DNA from: an uncultured Cytophagales bacterium
GTDB lineage: Bacteria > Bacteroidota > Bacteroidia > Cytophagales > UBA9547
Direction of reading: 5' to 3'
DNA: 64,000 nt
Assembly (NCBI GenBank): GCA_945957555.1
Contig: CAMFLX010000002.1
Span: 1 to 64,000 of the forward strand
Under the pieces are notes generated by a model. That model was not told the DNA's origin. It did no database searches and worked only from the letters and a program-made list of their open reading frames with translations. Shown here in pieces: positions 40,179 through 50,700 of this stretch. A program made the position numbers and the translations under genes. Position 1 is the stretch's first letter. Each line of letters starts with the position of its first letter.

Positions 40179-40814
40179 ATGAAAAAAATTAGCTACTTAA
40201 TTCTATTGACTTCTTTGTATTTATGTACTTTTGCAAGAGCCAAAGTCATTTCCGTAAATCAATCTAAAAAAGACATCATAAGTAATGGTTTCTTCATGAA
40301 TTTTGGTTTAGGTAATGCGTATATCCTATCCAAGAATGTATATTCACGATTAAGTAATACCAATAAATCATACGAAACTGGTCTTATTGCATCTATTGAA
40401 CCTGGAAATCAATGGTATTTTCACTCAACTGAAACATTTGGTTTCGGCTTGCAGGCCAGTTATATACAATTGGGTATAGGATCTGGCACTTCTAATCATG
40501 GTGGTACCGAGCTCAAACTGGAAGAGATTAGATTTGGTAAAGTTGCAGCCCAATTTTCTAAAAAACTTACAAAAAAATCAGTTATAGACTTAAGTCTTCA
40601 ACTTTCCCCTCTCTGCCTGTTTTTAGTACCACATAAAAATAACATTGTTAATGACACTCCTTATGATTTCCAATTCACAGGTTATAATATAGGGGCAGGA
40701 CTCAGATATCGCTATCGCATTTTTGCCTTTGGGACTGACATAAATATTGGCAATTCCTTTGACGGCTACTTTATAGCCATATACCCAAGAATATACACTG
40801 GATTTAAATTTTAA
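40179..40814 (+). CDS. Outer membrane beta-barrel protein, paralogue of 39398..40051
   Basis: Signal peptide MKKISYLILLTSLYLCTFARA; shared 'IISNGFFMNFGLG', 'EPGNQWYFHS', C-term 'RIYTGFKF'. Confidence 0.8.
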   Translation: MKKISYLILLTSLYLCTFARAKVISVNQSKKDIISNGFFMNFGLGNAYILSKNVYSRLSNTNKSYETGLIASIEPGNQWYFHSTETFGFGLQASYIQLGIGSGTSNHGGTELKLEEIRFGKVAAQFSKKLTKKSVIDLSLQLSPLCLFLVPHKNNIVNDTPYDFQFTGYNIGAGLRYRYRIFAFGTDINIGNSFDGYFIAIYPRIYTGFKF

Positions 40815-40930
40815 ATGTAAATATTGTTTTCAGTTTTAAAATAAATAAATAGAGCCGTATCTATTTATGAAAGAAAGTCCTAATTTTACTTTTCACATAT
40901 AGCAAAATACTGAAAGTCTCTCTCAAAATA

Positions 40931-42811
40931 TTGCACAAATATTGGAAACACGATGCGTTTCGTCCACTACAGGAAGAAATCATTGATTCCGTCTTAGCAG
41001 GATATGACACATTGGCCTTGATGCCCACTGGCGGAGGGAAATCTGTATGTTACCAAATTCCAGCCATAGCCATGGAAGGGATGTGTTTAGTAATCACGCC
41101 TTTAGTCTCTCTCATGATCGACCAAGTGCAGCAACTGCTCAACAAGGGGATACCTGCCGCTTGTGTGCATTCAGGATTGCACTTTAAGGAGATCGAACAA
41201 ATCGCCAACAACAGTATAGATGGTCGCTATAAATTTTTGTACATTTCTCCCGAGCGACTCTCTTCGGAAGTTTTTTTGTCGGCTATCAAAAAAATGAAAA
41301 TCTGCCTCCTAGCTGTTGACGAGGCACATTGTATTTCCCAATGGGGCTTTGACTTCAGACCACAATATTTAAACATTGGGAAGATTAGGGAGCTCTTTTT
41401 TCAAATCCCTGTGATCGCCCTTACGGCAACAGCAACCAAAGAGGTACAAGCAGATATTACGAAACATCTCTTTCTCCAAAATGTACAAAAGTTTGAGAAA
41501 TCGTTTTACAGACCCAACATCTCTTACTCTGTATTTTGTGTAGAAAACAAAGATGCTAAACTGTTGGGCATTTTAAAAAATGTATCTGGTACGGCAATAG
41601 TATACGCACGAAGCAGAAAGAAAACCCAAGAACTGGCGAATTATCTGTATTTGAATGGCATACAAGCAGATTTCTACCATGCAGGTCTTGATAGCAAACA
41701 AAAAGAGAAAAAACAGCAGGATTGGTTTACTGATAAAAAAAGGGTAATAGTCGCCACCAATGCTTTCGGGATGGGTATAGACAAGCCCAATGTACGCTGT
41801 GTAATCCACTACGATGTACCTGAAACTATGGAAGCTTACTACCAAGAAGCGGGGAGGGCAGGTCGCGACGAACAGAAGGCTTATGCGGTTCTTTTATATC
41901 ACAAAAATGAACTTGAACAGCTGATCCAGCGAACTGAACAGAACTTTCCTGATATTACGACGATCAAAAGAGTATACCAGGCTTTGGCAAACTATTACAA
42001 AATCGCAGTGGGAAGTAGCCTGTTGGAAAGTTACAATTTTGATATAGAACAATTCTGTACCACTTACCAGCTCAAGCCTATGGAAACGTATCAGGCATTG
42101 AAACGTTTGGAGAATGAAGGTTTTGTAGGATTCAATGAGTCGTATTTCAACCCTTCAAGAATCATCATCAACGTAGAAAAGATTGCCCTATACGACTACC
42201 AGCTCCGCAACAAAAACGCAGAGGAGATCATCACCACAATATTAAGGATATATGGGGGGGATGTGTTTACCAGTTTTACAACCATTCATGAAAACAAGAT
42301 CGCACAACTCATACATGGCACCGAAAACTATGTGAAAACGCAGTTGGCCATCATGCATAAAAACGGGGTCATTATTTATAACGAGAAGAAAGACAAACCC
42401 AATATTACTTTTCTTACAGAAAGATACGATGCTACCAAGCTGCCCTTTGATGTGAAGGGTTATGAAAAACTTAAGAATAATTTTGCGGAGAAGGTGGCCT
42501 ATCAGATCAAGTATGTAAATGATGTAGAAACTTGTAGAAGTGTTTTAATCTCTTGTTACTTTGGAGAAAGTCTGGCTAGCAGTTGCGGTATCTGCGACAA
42601 TTGCTTGAAACACAAAAAACTGAACTCCGACTTTTATACTCAGCTTAAAACTGATCTCCTATATACATTGGCAGAGACCCCCCAAACTTCTGAAGCATTG
42701 TATACGATGTTTTCCAATTACCGAAAAGACGATCTGCATTTGGTGATCACCGAACTTTTAAAATCAGAACAAATTCAACTCTCAGAAGGGCTTTTTTCAC
42801 TTAAGAGCTGA
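40931..42811 (+). CDS. recQ: ATP-dependent DNA helicase RecQ
   Basis: 'ALMPTGGGKSVCYQIPA', 'AVDEAHCISQWGFDFRPQYL', Zn-binding C...SCGICDNC. Start codon uncertain: no in-frame ATG upstream; TTG at 40931 used. Confidence 0.95.
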   Translation: MHKYWKHDAFRPLQEEIIDSVLAGYDTLALMPTGGGKSVCYQIPAIAMEGMCLVITPLVSLMIDQVQQLLNKGIPAACVHSGLHFKEIEQIANNSIDGRYKFLYISPERLSSEVFLSAIKKMKICLLAVDEAHCISQWGFDFRPQYLNIGKIRELFFQIPVIALTATATKEVQADITKHLFLQNVQKFEKSFYRPNISYSVFCVENKDAKLLGILKNVSGTAIVYARSRKKTQELANYLYLNGIQADFYHAGLDSKQKEKKQQDWFTDKKRVIVATNAFGMGIDKPNVRCVIHYDVPETMEAYYQEAGRAGRDEQKAYAVLLYHKNELEQLIQRTEQNFPDITTIKRVYQALANYYKIAVGSSLLESYNFDIEQFCTTYQLKPMETYQALKRLENEGFVGFNESYFNPSRIIINVEKIALYDYQLRNKNAEEIITTILRIYGGDVFTSFTTIHENKIAQLIHGTENYVKTQLAIMHKNGVIIYNEKKDKPNITFLTERYDATKLPFDVKGYEKLKNNFAEKVAYQIKYVNDVETCRSVLISCYFGESLASSCGICDNCLKHKKLNSDFYTQLKTDLLYTLAETPQTSEALYTMFSNYRKDDLHLVITELLKSEQIQLSEGLFSLKS

Positions 42812-42899
42812 TAGTGTATTGAATTATCAATGAGGCCTTAGCGGATTCTAAAATCACAAGCCATCTTCAAATCAACAAATTGGTTAATTCCCAAATCAA

Positions 42900-44255
42900 C
42901 TACTTCATCATTGGCATAGAGATACCTTTGATCCTTCGATACAGATCTACGGCATAGATATCTGTCATACCCGAAATGAAATCGAGCACTGTAAACACTT
43001 GGTCATAAGGCCTATCACTATCAGTTTTAAATTGATTAGGAATCAGACTCAGTAGTTTTTTATTGTATGAGTCACTTGGATCCAAAACTGCTGGGATAAA
43101 TTCATCCATGAGCCCTCCCAATACTTGGTAACCCGCCAACTCCACTTCCACGGAAGCTTTATAGTTATATACCTTTTCTACGGAAACTTTTTCGATCTTT
43201 TTTAAATGCGTTTTCAGTTCCCCTTCGAAGCTGTCGAACAATGAAACGCCAAAAGATCCGTCTTTAATCTGGGCTCTATTTTGCCAAAATGACGCGGCAC
43301 TTTCTTCTACCAGCAAGTTGATGGCAATGGCACGAATAAAAGCGGCCTTATCATTGTTGTCGCTGTATTTATTTACAATCTCTTTGGTGAATCGATCGTA
43401 TCGCTCTGGCTTCAAGATCTTGATAATAGGAAAATACAAATCAAAGAGTTCGTCAATACTGAGAATAGACAGCCGGTGGGCATCTTCCAAGTCTATGATG
43501 TTATAACAAATATCATCAGCTGCTTCTACCAAGTATACCAGGGGATGTCTTTTAAAAGCAAGTGAGGCATCTTCGTATTGATTCATGCCCAAAGTGGTCG
43601 CGATCTTTACAAAGCTCTCCTTTTCAGACTGAAAAAAGCCATATTTTTTGGAATGAATATCGCCAGATTTTTTGATAAAAGTAGATTCACAAGGATACTT
43701 TACCGTAGCAGCCAATACAGGGTAGGTAAGTGCAAAACCCAAACCTTTGCCGTTAAACCGGTGTGTGAGAATTCTCAAGGTATTGGCATTGCCTTCAAAA
43801 TTGATCAAATCGCTCCATTCCGCATCAGAAAATTTGCTTTTCAGCTCTTTTCCATCACCTTTACTGAAATATTTAGAAAGTGCTTTTTCTCCTGAGTGAC
43901 CAAAAGGAGGATTGCCCAAATCGTGTGCCAAGCAAGCTACTGAGACCAAAGTTCCCAACTCAGGTAGCATGGCTGGATGCTCAGCTCCCTCCTCTTTCAT
44001 GATCTTTTCAGAAATAATCATGCCCAGAGAGCGTCCGACACTGGCAACCTCAAGGCTGTGGGTAAGCCTGTTGTGCACAAAAATACTCCCTGGCAAAGGA
44101 AATACTTGGGTTTTATTCTGCAAACGTCTAAATGGCGACGAAAAGATCAAACGGTCATAATCCCTATGGAAGTGTGTACGCACTCCCTGTTCTTCCTGCC
44201 TATCTTCTTGACCAAATCTTACTATTTTTAAGGAATTATCATCGATCAATTGCAT
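42900..44255 (-). CDS. dgt: Deoxyguanosinetriphosphate triphosphohydrolase
   Basis: 'RTHFHRDYDRLIFSSPFRRLQNKTQVFPLP', 'ACLAHDLGNPPFGHSGEKAL' HD motif; ATG at 44255. Confidence 0.94.
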   Translation of the reverse strand: MQLIDDNSLKIVRFGQEDRQEEQGVRTHFHRDYDRLIFSSPFRRLQNKTQVFPLPGSIFVHNRLTHSLEVASVGRSLGMIISEKIMKEEGAEHPAMLPELGTLVSVACLAHDLGNPPFGHSGEKALSKYFSKGDGKELKSKFSDAEWSDLINFEGNANTLRILTHRFNGKGLGFALTYPVLAATVKYPCESTFIKKSGDIHSKKYGFFQSEKESFVKIATTLGMNQYEDASLAFKRHPLVYLVEAADDICYNIIDLEDAHRLSILSIDELFDLYFPIIKILKPERYDRFTKEIVNKYSDNNDKAAFIRAIAINLLVEESAASFWQNRAQIKDGSFGVSLFDSFEGELKTHLKKIEKVSVEKVYNYKASVEVELAGYQVLGGLMDEFIPAVLDPSDSYNKKLLSLIPNQFKTDSDRPYDQVFTVLDFISGMTDIYAVDLYRRIKGISMPMMK

Positions 44256-45867
44256 CACTTTCAAGTATTTTATCTTCAATATAAGCTTCTGGCCAAATGA
44301 TCACATATTTTCTACCCCCAGCAAGTAACACACAATAACTTTCATTTTGCATTCTTTTAAAAGAATAAGTCTGTTTGTTGGCATCAAATGTCTCCGAACC
44401 CAGTATAAAACCAGGGGCTTGAGTCCTAAAACTTGTAATTTTAGATTTACCACCACACAACTTCATAACCTCATCTATTGACTCTATCTTATAGGTACTA
44501 TCTTGCGCATATACTACTATAGTAGAATCTTTTATTTCCTTTCCATCCAACAGCTGTACCAACCTTAAACAATCTGGTACCCCATAACCGATATAATTGT
44601 TCTTGTAAGGATAGAGGTTAGCCGAGGCATATAGTACATTCTTAATTTGATCATTGCACCATTTATCATGCTTTTGCAAGATACACGCCACCACTCCTGC
44701 AATCAAAGGTGCTGAAAATGAGGTGCCATTTCTTGAAAATGCTGCAATATCTGGCTTGACGAAACCGTTGTACTCGGGCCCCACACTACTATAACCCATT
44801 TTCCCAGAATATGCATCTGTCGCACCTACAGACAAAACAGTGGGTACATCTGCAGGTGAAGAGATATAGCCTTTCCACTCTTTATCAGCACCACTATTGC
44901 CAGCAGAATTCACTATGATCATTTCCTTTTGTGTGGTCGCGATCAGTGCAGCTTTGGCAATAACTGTAGTATAACCGTTCATTTGATGATTATCATACGA
45001 CTCACTAGGATTATCAAAACCTTTACCGTAGCCCAATGAAGAATTGACCAATCGCACTCCTAGGCTGTCAAACCATTCCATAGCAGCAACCCAAGCATCC
45101 TCTTCTAGACGACGCTCTTCTTTTGCATTTTCGGTGCGGGCAAAATAGAATTTGGCATCAAAGGCAACCCCAAACTGCTCCTTATCGCTCAGACCTGCAA
45201 TACATTTAGTTACTTCTCTTCCATGTGTATCTTTACCTGTAAGATTCTCAAAGATGCCAATTTCTCTTGATGGATTTAGAAAATCCTTCGTTCCTAGCAC
45301 TCTATGCTCTTGCATCGCCTTTTTAAAATAATCTTGACGATCTAGGTTCGTATAGCCAGCGTCAGTAACACCAATAAGGACACCTTTGCCTGTATAACCT
45401 TCCTTTTCCAGATAGCTATAGTTGATGAGTTTAAGAGCTTCGCTAGGCTCGGGCATTTTTAGCGTATCTTTCTTTTTCTTCCTTATTCCAAAAAGTAATG
45501 CATCATCTGTATGAACAGGTACCAAGTAAGTACTTAAAGGGATGGTTTCTTTTACAAAAGACAATGCCTTAACTTGCTCCAATTGTTCATCGGTCACTGA
45601 CACAGAAATGGCATTAAGCCATTTTGATTTTTGAATGATTGGAATATTAAGCTTTTGGATCATTTCAATATAAGCCTCTTGCAATGGAATATCACTATAT
45701 TGATTCAAAGCAAGCCCTAATGCTGCTCTGTTTTCAAGGCATCGTTGACTGAGTTGGACTCTGTCTGCAAGGTTTTTATCTTTAAATAAAACCCAATATT
45801 TGCTAGGCGATTGAGAGAAAAGTTGCAGTGAGACTATAAATGTAAAGTATATTCTAAAAAAACTCAT
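44239..45867 (-). CDS. S8 family (subtilisin-like) secreted serine peptidase
   Basis: 'GVTDAGYTNLD' (Asp), 'KDTHGREV' (His), 'NGTSFSAPLIAGVVA' (Ser); signal peptide MSFFRIYFTFIVSLQLFSQS. Confidence 0.93.
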   Translation of the reverse strand: MSFFRIYFTFIVSLQLFSQSPSKYWVLFKDKNLADRVQLSQRCLENRAALGLALNQYSDIPLQEAYIEMIQKLNIPIIQKSKWLNAISVSVTDEQLEQVKALSFVKETIPLSTYLVPVHTDDALLFGIRKKKKDTLKMPEPSEALKLINYSYLEKEGYTGKGVLIGVTDAGYTNLDRQDYFKKAMQEHRVLGTKDFLNPSREIGIFENLTGKDTHGREVTKCIAGLSDKEQFGVAFDAKFYFARTENAKEERRLEEDAWVAAMEWFDSLGVRLVNSSLGYGKGFDNPSESYDNHQMNGYTTVIAKAALIATTQKEMIIVNSAGNSGADKEWKGYISSPADVPTVLSVGATDAYSGKMGYSSVGPEYNGFVKPDIAAFSRNGTSFSAPLIAGVVACILQKHDKWCNDQIKNVLYASANLYPYKNNYIGYGVPDCLRLVQLLDGKEIKDSTIVVYAQDSTYKIESIDEVMKLCGGKSKITSFRTQAPGFILGSETFDANKQTYSFKRMQNESYCVLLAGGRKYVIIWPEAYIEDKILESDAIDR

Positions 45868-46040
45868 CTTTGATTTTTTGCAAAGATACAATTCTAACAA
45901 TTAGAATTATATCAATATCCGTTTGTTAAATTAGAAATCTTGCCAAAGGGGGCAAACAATTCAAGATAAATCATTAGCATCAAGTTTTCAATTTCAGATT
46001 TAATACAACATTGCTACTAAAATCCTTCCAAATCGCCACC

Positions 46041-46048
46041 TAAGTTTG
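46041..46048 (+). promoter_or_regulatory. -7-like box TAAGTTTG upstream of the PepSY-like gene
   Basis: TAnnTTTG match about 70 nt upstream of the ATG at 46119; no convincing -33. Confidence 0.3.
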
Positions 46049-46118
46049 TATCATAAATTTAAACGTTCTCATAAAAGAGGACAATAGTTAAACAGGTTTA
46101 ATTAAAATTTTTAGGATT

Positions 46119-46574
46119 ATGAAAAAAGTGAGCATCATTTCCGTATTATTCAGCATCGCTGCATTCGCAGGTAACGAGGTCAACGAAAGCTTAGTTCCTC
46201 AAAATATTTCTAAGAAATTTCACAATCAGTTTCCTGAAGTACAATCTGTAGCTTGGCAAATGACTGAAAACAATCAATACGAGGCAATACTTACCCAAAA
46301 CGACATGGAAACGGATGTGTACTACGATAATCAAGCTCGTTGTGTAGAGGTAAATCGTAAAATTACTTTTGAACAATTGCCAATCGAACTACAAACACAA
46401 ATCAAAAACGAGTACGGAACAGATTTCCACATAGTACATGTGGTTATCGTAGACAAAGAAAATGCAAAACCGACTTACTCTGTTAGAATCAAACAGGGCA
46501 AATTGGCCTATGAATTAGAATTTGCCGATGCCAATAAAGTTGATTTGGCATTTCACAAGAGAATCATCAGTTAG
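46119..46574 (+). CDS. PepSY-like (putative beta-lactamase-inhibitor-like) periplasmic protein
   Basis: Signal peptide; 'NISKKFHNQFPEVQSVAWQMTENNQYEAILTQNDMETDVYYDNQ' pattern. Confidence 0.75.
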   Translation: MKKVSIISVLFSIAAFAGNEVNESLVPQNISKKFHNQFPEVQSVAWQMTENNQYEAILTQNDMETDVYYDNQARCVEVNRKITFEQLPIELQTQIKNEYGTDFHIVHVVIVDKENAKPTYSVRIKQGKLAYELEFADANKVDLAFHKRIIS

Positions 46575-46602
46575 TTAATTAATTTTTCATTATTGGGAAA
46601 AT

Positions 46603-46630
46603 TGCCTTGAATAATCAAGGCATTTTTTTT
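46603..46630 (+). terminator. Intrinsic terminator
   Basis: tgccttga-ataa-tcaaggca followed by T8. Confidence 0.92.
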
Positions 46631-46930
46631 GAATTTATAATGACTACGGTATTACCTGAAATCCATTAGAATGGTAAGTATACTTTACCAGAGCGCTCGT
46701 CCTTTGCATCCTTTTGAGTCGCATGTAAGCATTCACAGTCGTATAAATTCCCATAAAGTCTAGTTTTTTCATTTTGTTTATCATATTCTTATAATTTCTA
46801 CGCTTGTTGTATTGATTTATATACAATAATACAGCTGTTAAACTCAAGGTAACCGCTTATTTGACATCCGATCAACTTTACTGAGTAAGTGGCTGATTAT
46901 ATTGTTTGATTTGCTTTTTTTTAATAAACA

Positions 46931-46952
46931 AAAAACCTCCCAAAACAGGAGG
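46931..46952 (-). terminator. Terminator candidate for 47050..47490
   Basis: On minus: cctcc-tgttttg-ggagg followed by TTTTT. Confidence 0.6.
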
Positions 46953-47049
46953 CTAAAGTAGCTTTGAATAAATATTTTATATCAAAATGTAAAGCGAAAC
47001 ATCTAAATTTTTGCCTACAGACCTACTTATGAACTTACATGATCTGAGT

Positions 47050-47490
47050 TTACTTTGTGATTCTGGCATTTGGAAGCCGTTTAAGTATATCTAAGATAGC
47101 TTTTTTGTCATCATCACTATTAGACCATCCGTTCTTAAGTTGCATCATTTTTAAGATATAGGGTTGAGATACCTTTTGGATTTGCCAATCAACAATATGA
47201 TCTGAGGGCATAACAACACAAATTGTTCTTTTAGTTTTGCGATGTTTTCCAAGAACTTTTACTTTATCTAAAATCCCACCTTTTGGAGGAAAACAATACA
47301 CCTTAGTTCCCGACCTAAAATGTTTTGTTCCCTTACGTAAAATCTTTTCTTCTCCTTCTTCAAAGTGTTCATCTATAACGCTCCCTACCAAACACCATAT
47401 AAATGAAGAATCTTCAGAAGCAGTACCTTCTGGCCTTTTAGTTTGTTTTTTCCCACTAACTAACTGAAATATATAATTGAGTATTCCCAT
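47050..47490 (-). CDS. Hypothetical protein
   Basis: 146 aa ORF with plausible composition and own terminator; no recognised domain. Confidence 0.6.
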   Translation of the reverse strand: MGILNYIFQLVSGKKQTKRPEGTASEDSSFIWCLVGSVIDEHFEEGEEKILRKGTKHFRSGTKVYCFPPKGGILDKVKVLGKHRKTKRTICVVMPSDHIVDWQIQKVSQPYILKMMQLKNGWSNSDDDKKAILDILKRLPNARITK

Positions 47491-47724
47491 TCCTTAACAA
47501 ATTATCAGTTCAAATTTTCAGAAAGCTAAATCTATTAAACGCTTTTCCAAAATTATTCTTTAAACCCCATTAGCGCAAGGGTTTTTTCATCTTAATATCT
47601 CAGGTTTTTTACGCTCTTTGGCCAAGTCTTTCTAAAATTTAATGGTACTGTTTTTTAAAAACCAAAATGAGTAATTCCTAAATTTCATTTGCTAACCTTT
47701 TAGCATTCTCAATCTGTTATCAAA

Positions 47725-47752
47725 AAAGGGCCATCTTTCCAGACGGCCCTTT
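47725..47752 (-). terminator. Terminator downstream of the type-A T9SS protein
   Basis: aaagggcc(atctttccagac)ggcccttt with A-run on +. Confidence 0.7.
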
Positions 47753-47773
47753 AGTTTTTTAATTACCGTTGTT

Positions 47774-50700
47774 CTATTTATTCACAACAACTTTGGTGGT
47801 CATTGTCCCATTATCTTTATAAATGGTTAACACATATTCACCATTCTTTACTGCATTAAGGTTCAAATCAAACGTATTTTGTCCTATAACCACAACCCCT
47901 TCTTTCTCTATCAAAAGACGAGAAGAGGCATCTGTGAGGGTTGTGCGAATAGTACCTTCTTCCTGAGACTCGAATTTGACATTCAAAACTTGCGTTGCAG
48001 GATTTGGATATACCATTAGCTTGGCTCCACTTTCGATCTCAGGTAGGCTACTGGCCGTTTTGGAACCAGAACATACAGTGATACTCTTACAGTACTGTTG
48101 GTAATATGGCGAACCACTATAATTAACCCCGACGCAAAGTTGCCCTGCAGAGAAAGAAGTTCCCGTAACAAGAGTCGTCTTGTAGGGCTGAGCACCGGCC
48201 GTTAAAGTACCAGATCCAGTATACCACCAATTGTATGAGGTGGCATTAACTTGTTTAGTGGCATTGAGCTCACAGGCCAATGACGTATTATTGCTACCGC
48301 AATCTGGCCCAATGATATCTGCTGTACTGACAGGGGTTACCGTAATGCTGATTACAGAAGAAGTAGTTACGGCATTTAAATTATCCGTCGCTTTTGCAGT
48401 AAGCGAATATGTGCCAGCTGCTACCGAAGTCCATGCATAACTATACGGCGAAGTGTTATCCGTACCCAAAAGCGTAGTTCCATTATAAAAATCAACCTTG
48501 GATATACTACCGTCCGCATCAGCAGCAGTAGCAGTGATTGTTACAGAAGCAGGCGCTGTATAAGTCGCATTATTCGCTGGAGCCGTGATACTAACGGAAG
48601 GAGCTTGATTACTAGAATTAACCACCACAGTAACAACAGAAGAAGTGGTCACAGCATTAGCGTTGTCAGTAGCTTTCGCAGTAAGCGAATAAGTACCTGC
48701 TGCTACTGAAGTCCATGCATAACTATAGGGTGAAGCATTATCTGTACCCAAAAGCGTGGAACCATTGTAAAAATCAACCTTAGACACTGTACCATCTGCA
48801 TCGGCCGCTGTAGCAGTAATGTTAATTGATGCAGGCGCAGTAAAAGTTGCATTATTTGCTGGTGCTGTGATACTTACTGTAGGGAACTGATTACCAGAAG
48901 TTACCGTAACATTTACGACAGAAGATGTTGTTATCGCACTTAAATTATCAGTGGCTTTTGCGGTAAGAGAATAGCTACCTGCAGCTACGGAAGTCCAAGT
49001 ATAACTATATGGCGAAGTATTGTCTGTACCCAATAATGTGGTGCCGTTGTAGAAATCAACCTTGGATATTGTGCCATCAGCATCAGCGGCAGAGGCATTA
49101 ATGGTAATGGATGCAGGAGCAGGATAACCAGTGTTATTAGCAGGAGCAGTAATACTTACTGTTGGAGGCTGATTGCCAATAAAAAGTATCGAATTTGGCA
49201 CCAACTGTTTGGTAATACTTGGTCCAGAATAGTATACATCAAGAGTATTATCACCCCCTCCTTCGAAGTATGCAACTTTGATGGCATGTTTACCGGCCTT
49301 TAAACCGATCACGCCAGATTTTTCTGTGCTTCCATGGAAACCGTCATTCCCTACCACCGGGGTGGTACCGATATACAATACAGAACCATCATCAGAAGCA
49401 GTATAAAAAGTATAAATACCATCTGTTGGGACTTGTATATAACCATTAAAAGCAAAACCAAAATTATCGTCAACCACCCTTGGAGTAAGGCTAAAGTTGG
49501 TACCCGTACCTGTGCTCACAGGACTTACCTCGTCCAGTGCTGCAACTGAACTAAAACTACCTTCATAATATTTGTAATTAAGACCATTACTTGTATTGGT
49601 AGGATTGTCAGGATCACGCAACTTTAAGATTGTAAGTTTCTCCAAAGCAGGTGAAACGCCTGTCAAAGAGGTTGTGGTATACGCCTTAGCCGTAATTGTA
49701 TAAATACCAGAAGTGACATTCGCCCATGTAAAACTCCAAGGGCTCGAGGTAACGGTACCAATGAGTGTATTTCCACTGTAATACTCTACCTTATTGATAC
49801 TTCCAGAACTTGTAGTTGCAGTACAGGTAAAGGTAACATTGCCTTCGAGCAGATACGATACTGATGCTGGAGAAGTAATATTCACCTGTACTGGGGTGGC
49901 ATTGTACAAAGGTGATTCCCAAACACCTCTTCCATAATAGGAAACCCGCAGTGCACTCCGAGCAGCCACTTTATTGTAAATCATGAAATCGCTAATATTT
50001 GCTATAGAAGGTAAACCTTTTGAATAGTTCAACCAACTAGTCATGGAGCTGTTTTTATAATATACACCCATGGCAGAACCAATGTATACCGATTCATCAG
50101 TTTTAAAGTCGTCACTATGAATCTTGAGCAAGTTTACTGGCAGTAAACCATACGTTACATCAGTCCATGTTCCGCCCTTATTAGCAGACCTGAACACCTT
50201 CGCATCACAAGTAATGTATACAATATTGGTGTTGCTTTTTAATACTGTAATACTTGCTTTATTACCGGTAGTAGCCGTGGAGGGCAAAGTGATCGTAGTA
50301 AATGTAGGTGTTGCAGCCAGGGCGTTGTCGCTTCGAAACATGCGGTTATCATTGGTAATTACGTAAAGCACATTATTATCAGTAGGTGAAATCGCAATAG
50401 CCTTGATCCCTACAGCAAGGTTGGTAATCTTGGTCCAAGTAGGTGGTGAGGACAAAAGGTTATTGGTAATATACACGTCTGCCTTACTGATAAATGCAAG
50501 ATTAGACTGAGTTGACGAAAAAATCATAGATACATCATCACCTGCCTCAAAGGGGAAATTAATCCATTCTCCACCATTGTTAAAAGCTCTGCGGGTTCCA
50601 TTTAAAGAATAGTCGCTAGTATGATCTTCCAAATAATATGCCGTACCTGCACTCGAATAATCCACCACGATACGCGAACCCCAATCTCCTCCTCTGTTTG

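Noticed and set aside
46644-46847. 67-aa minus-strand ORF
   Set aside because: Non-conserved-looking composition and no terminator or promoter support; likely spurious.
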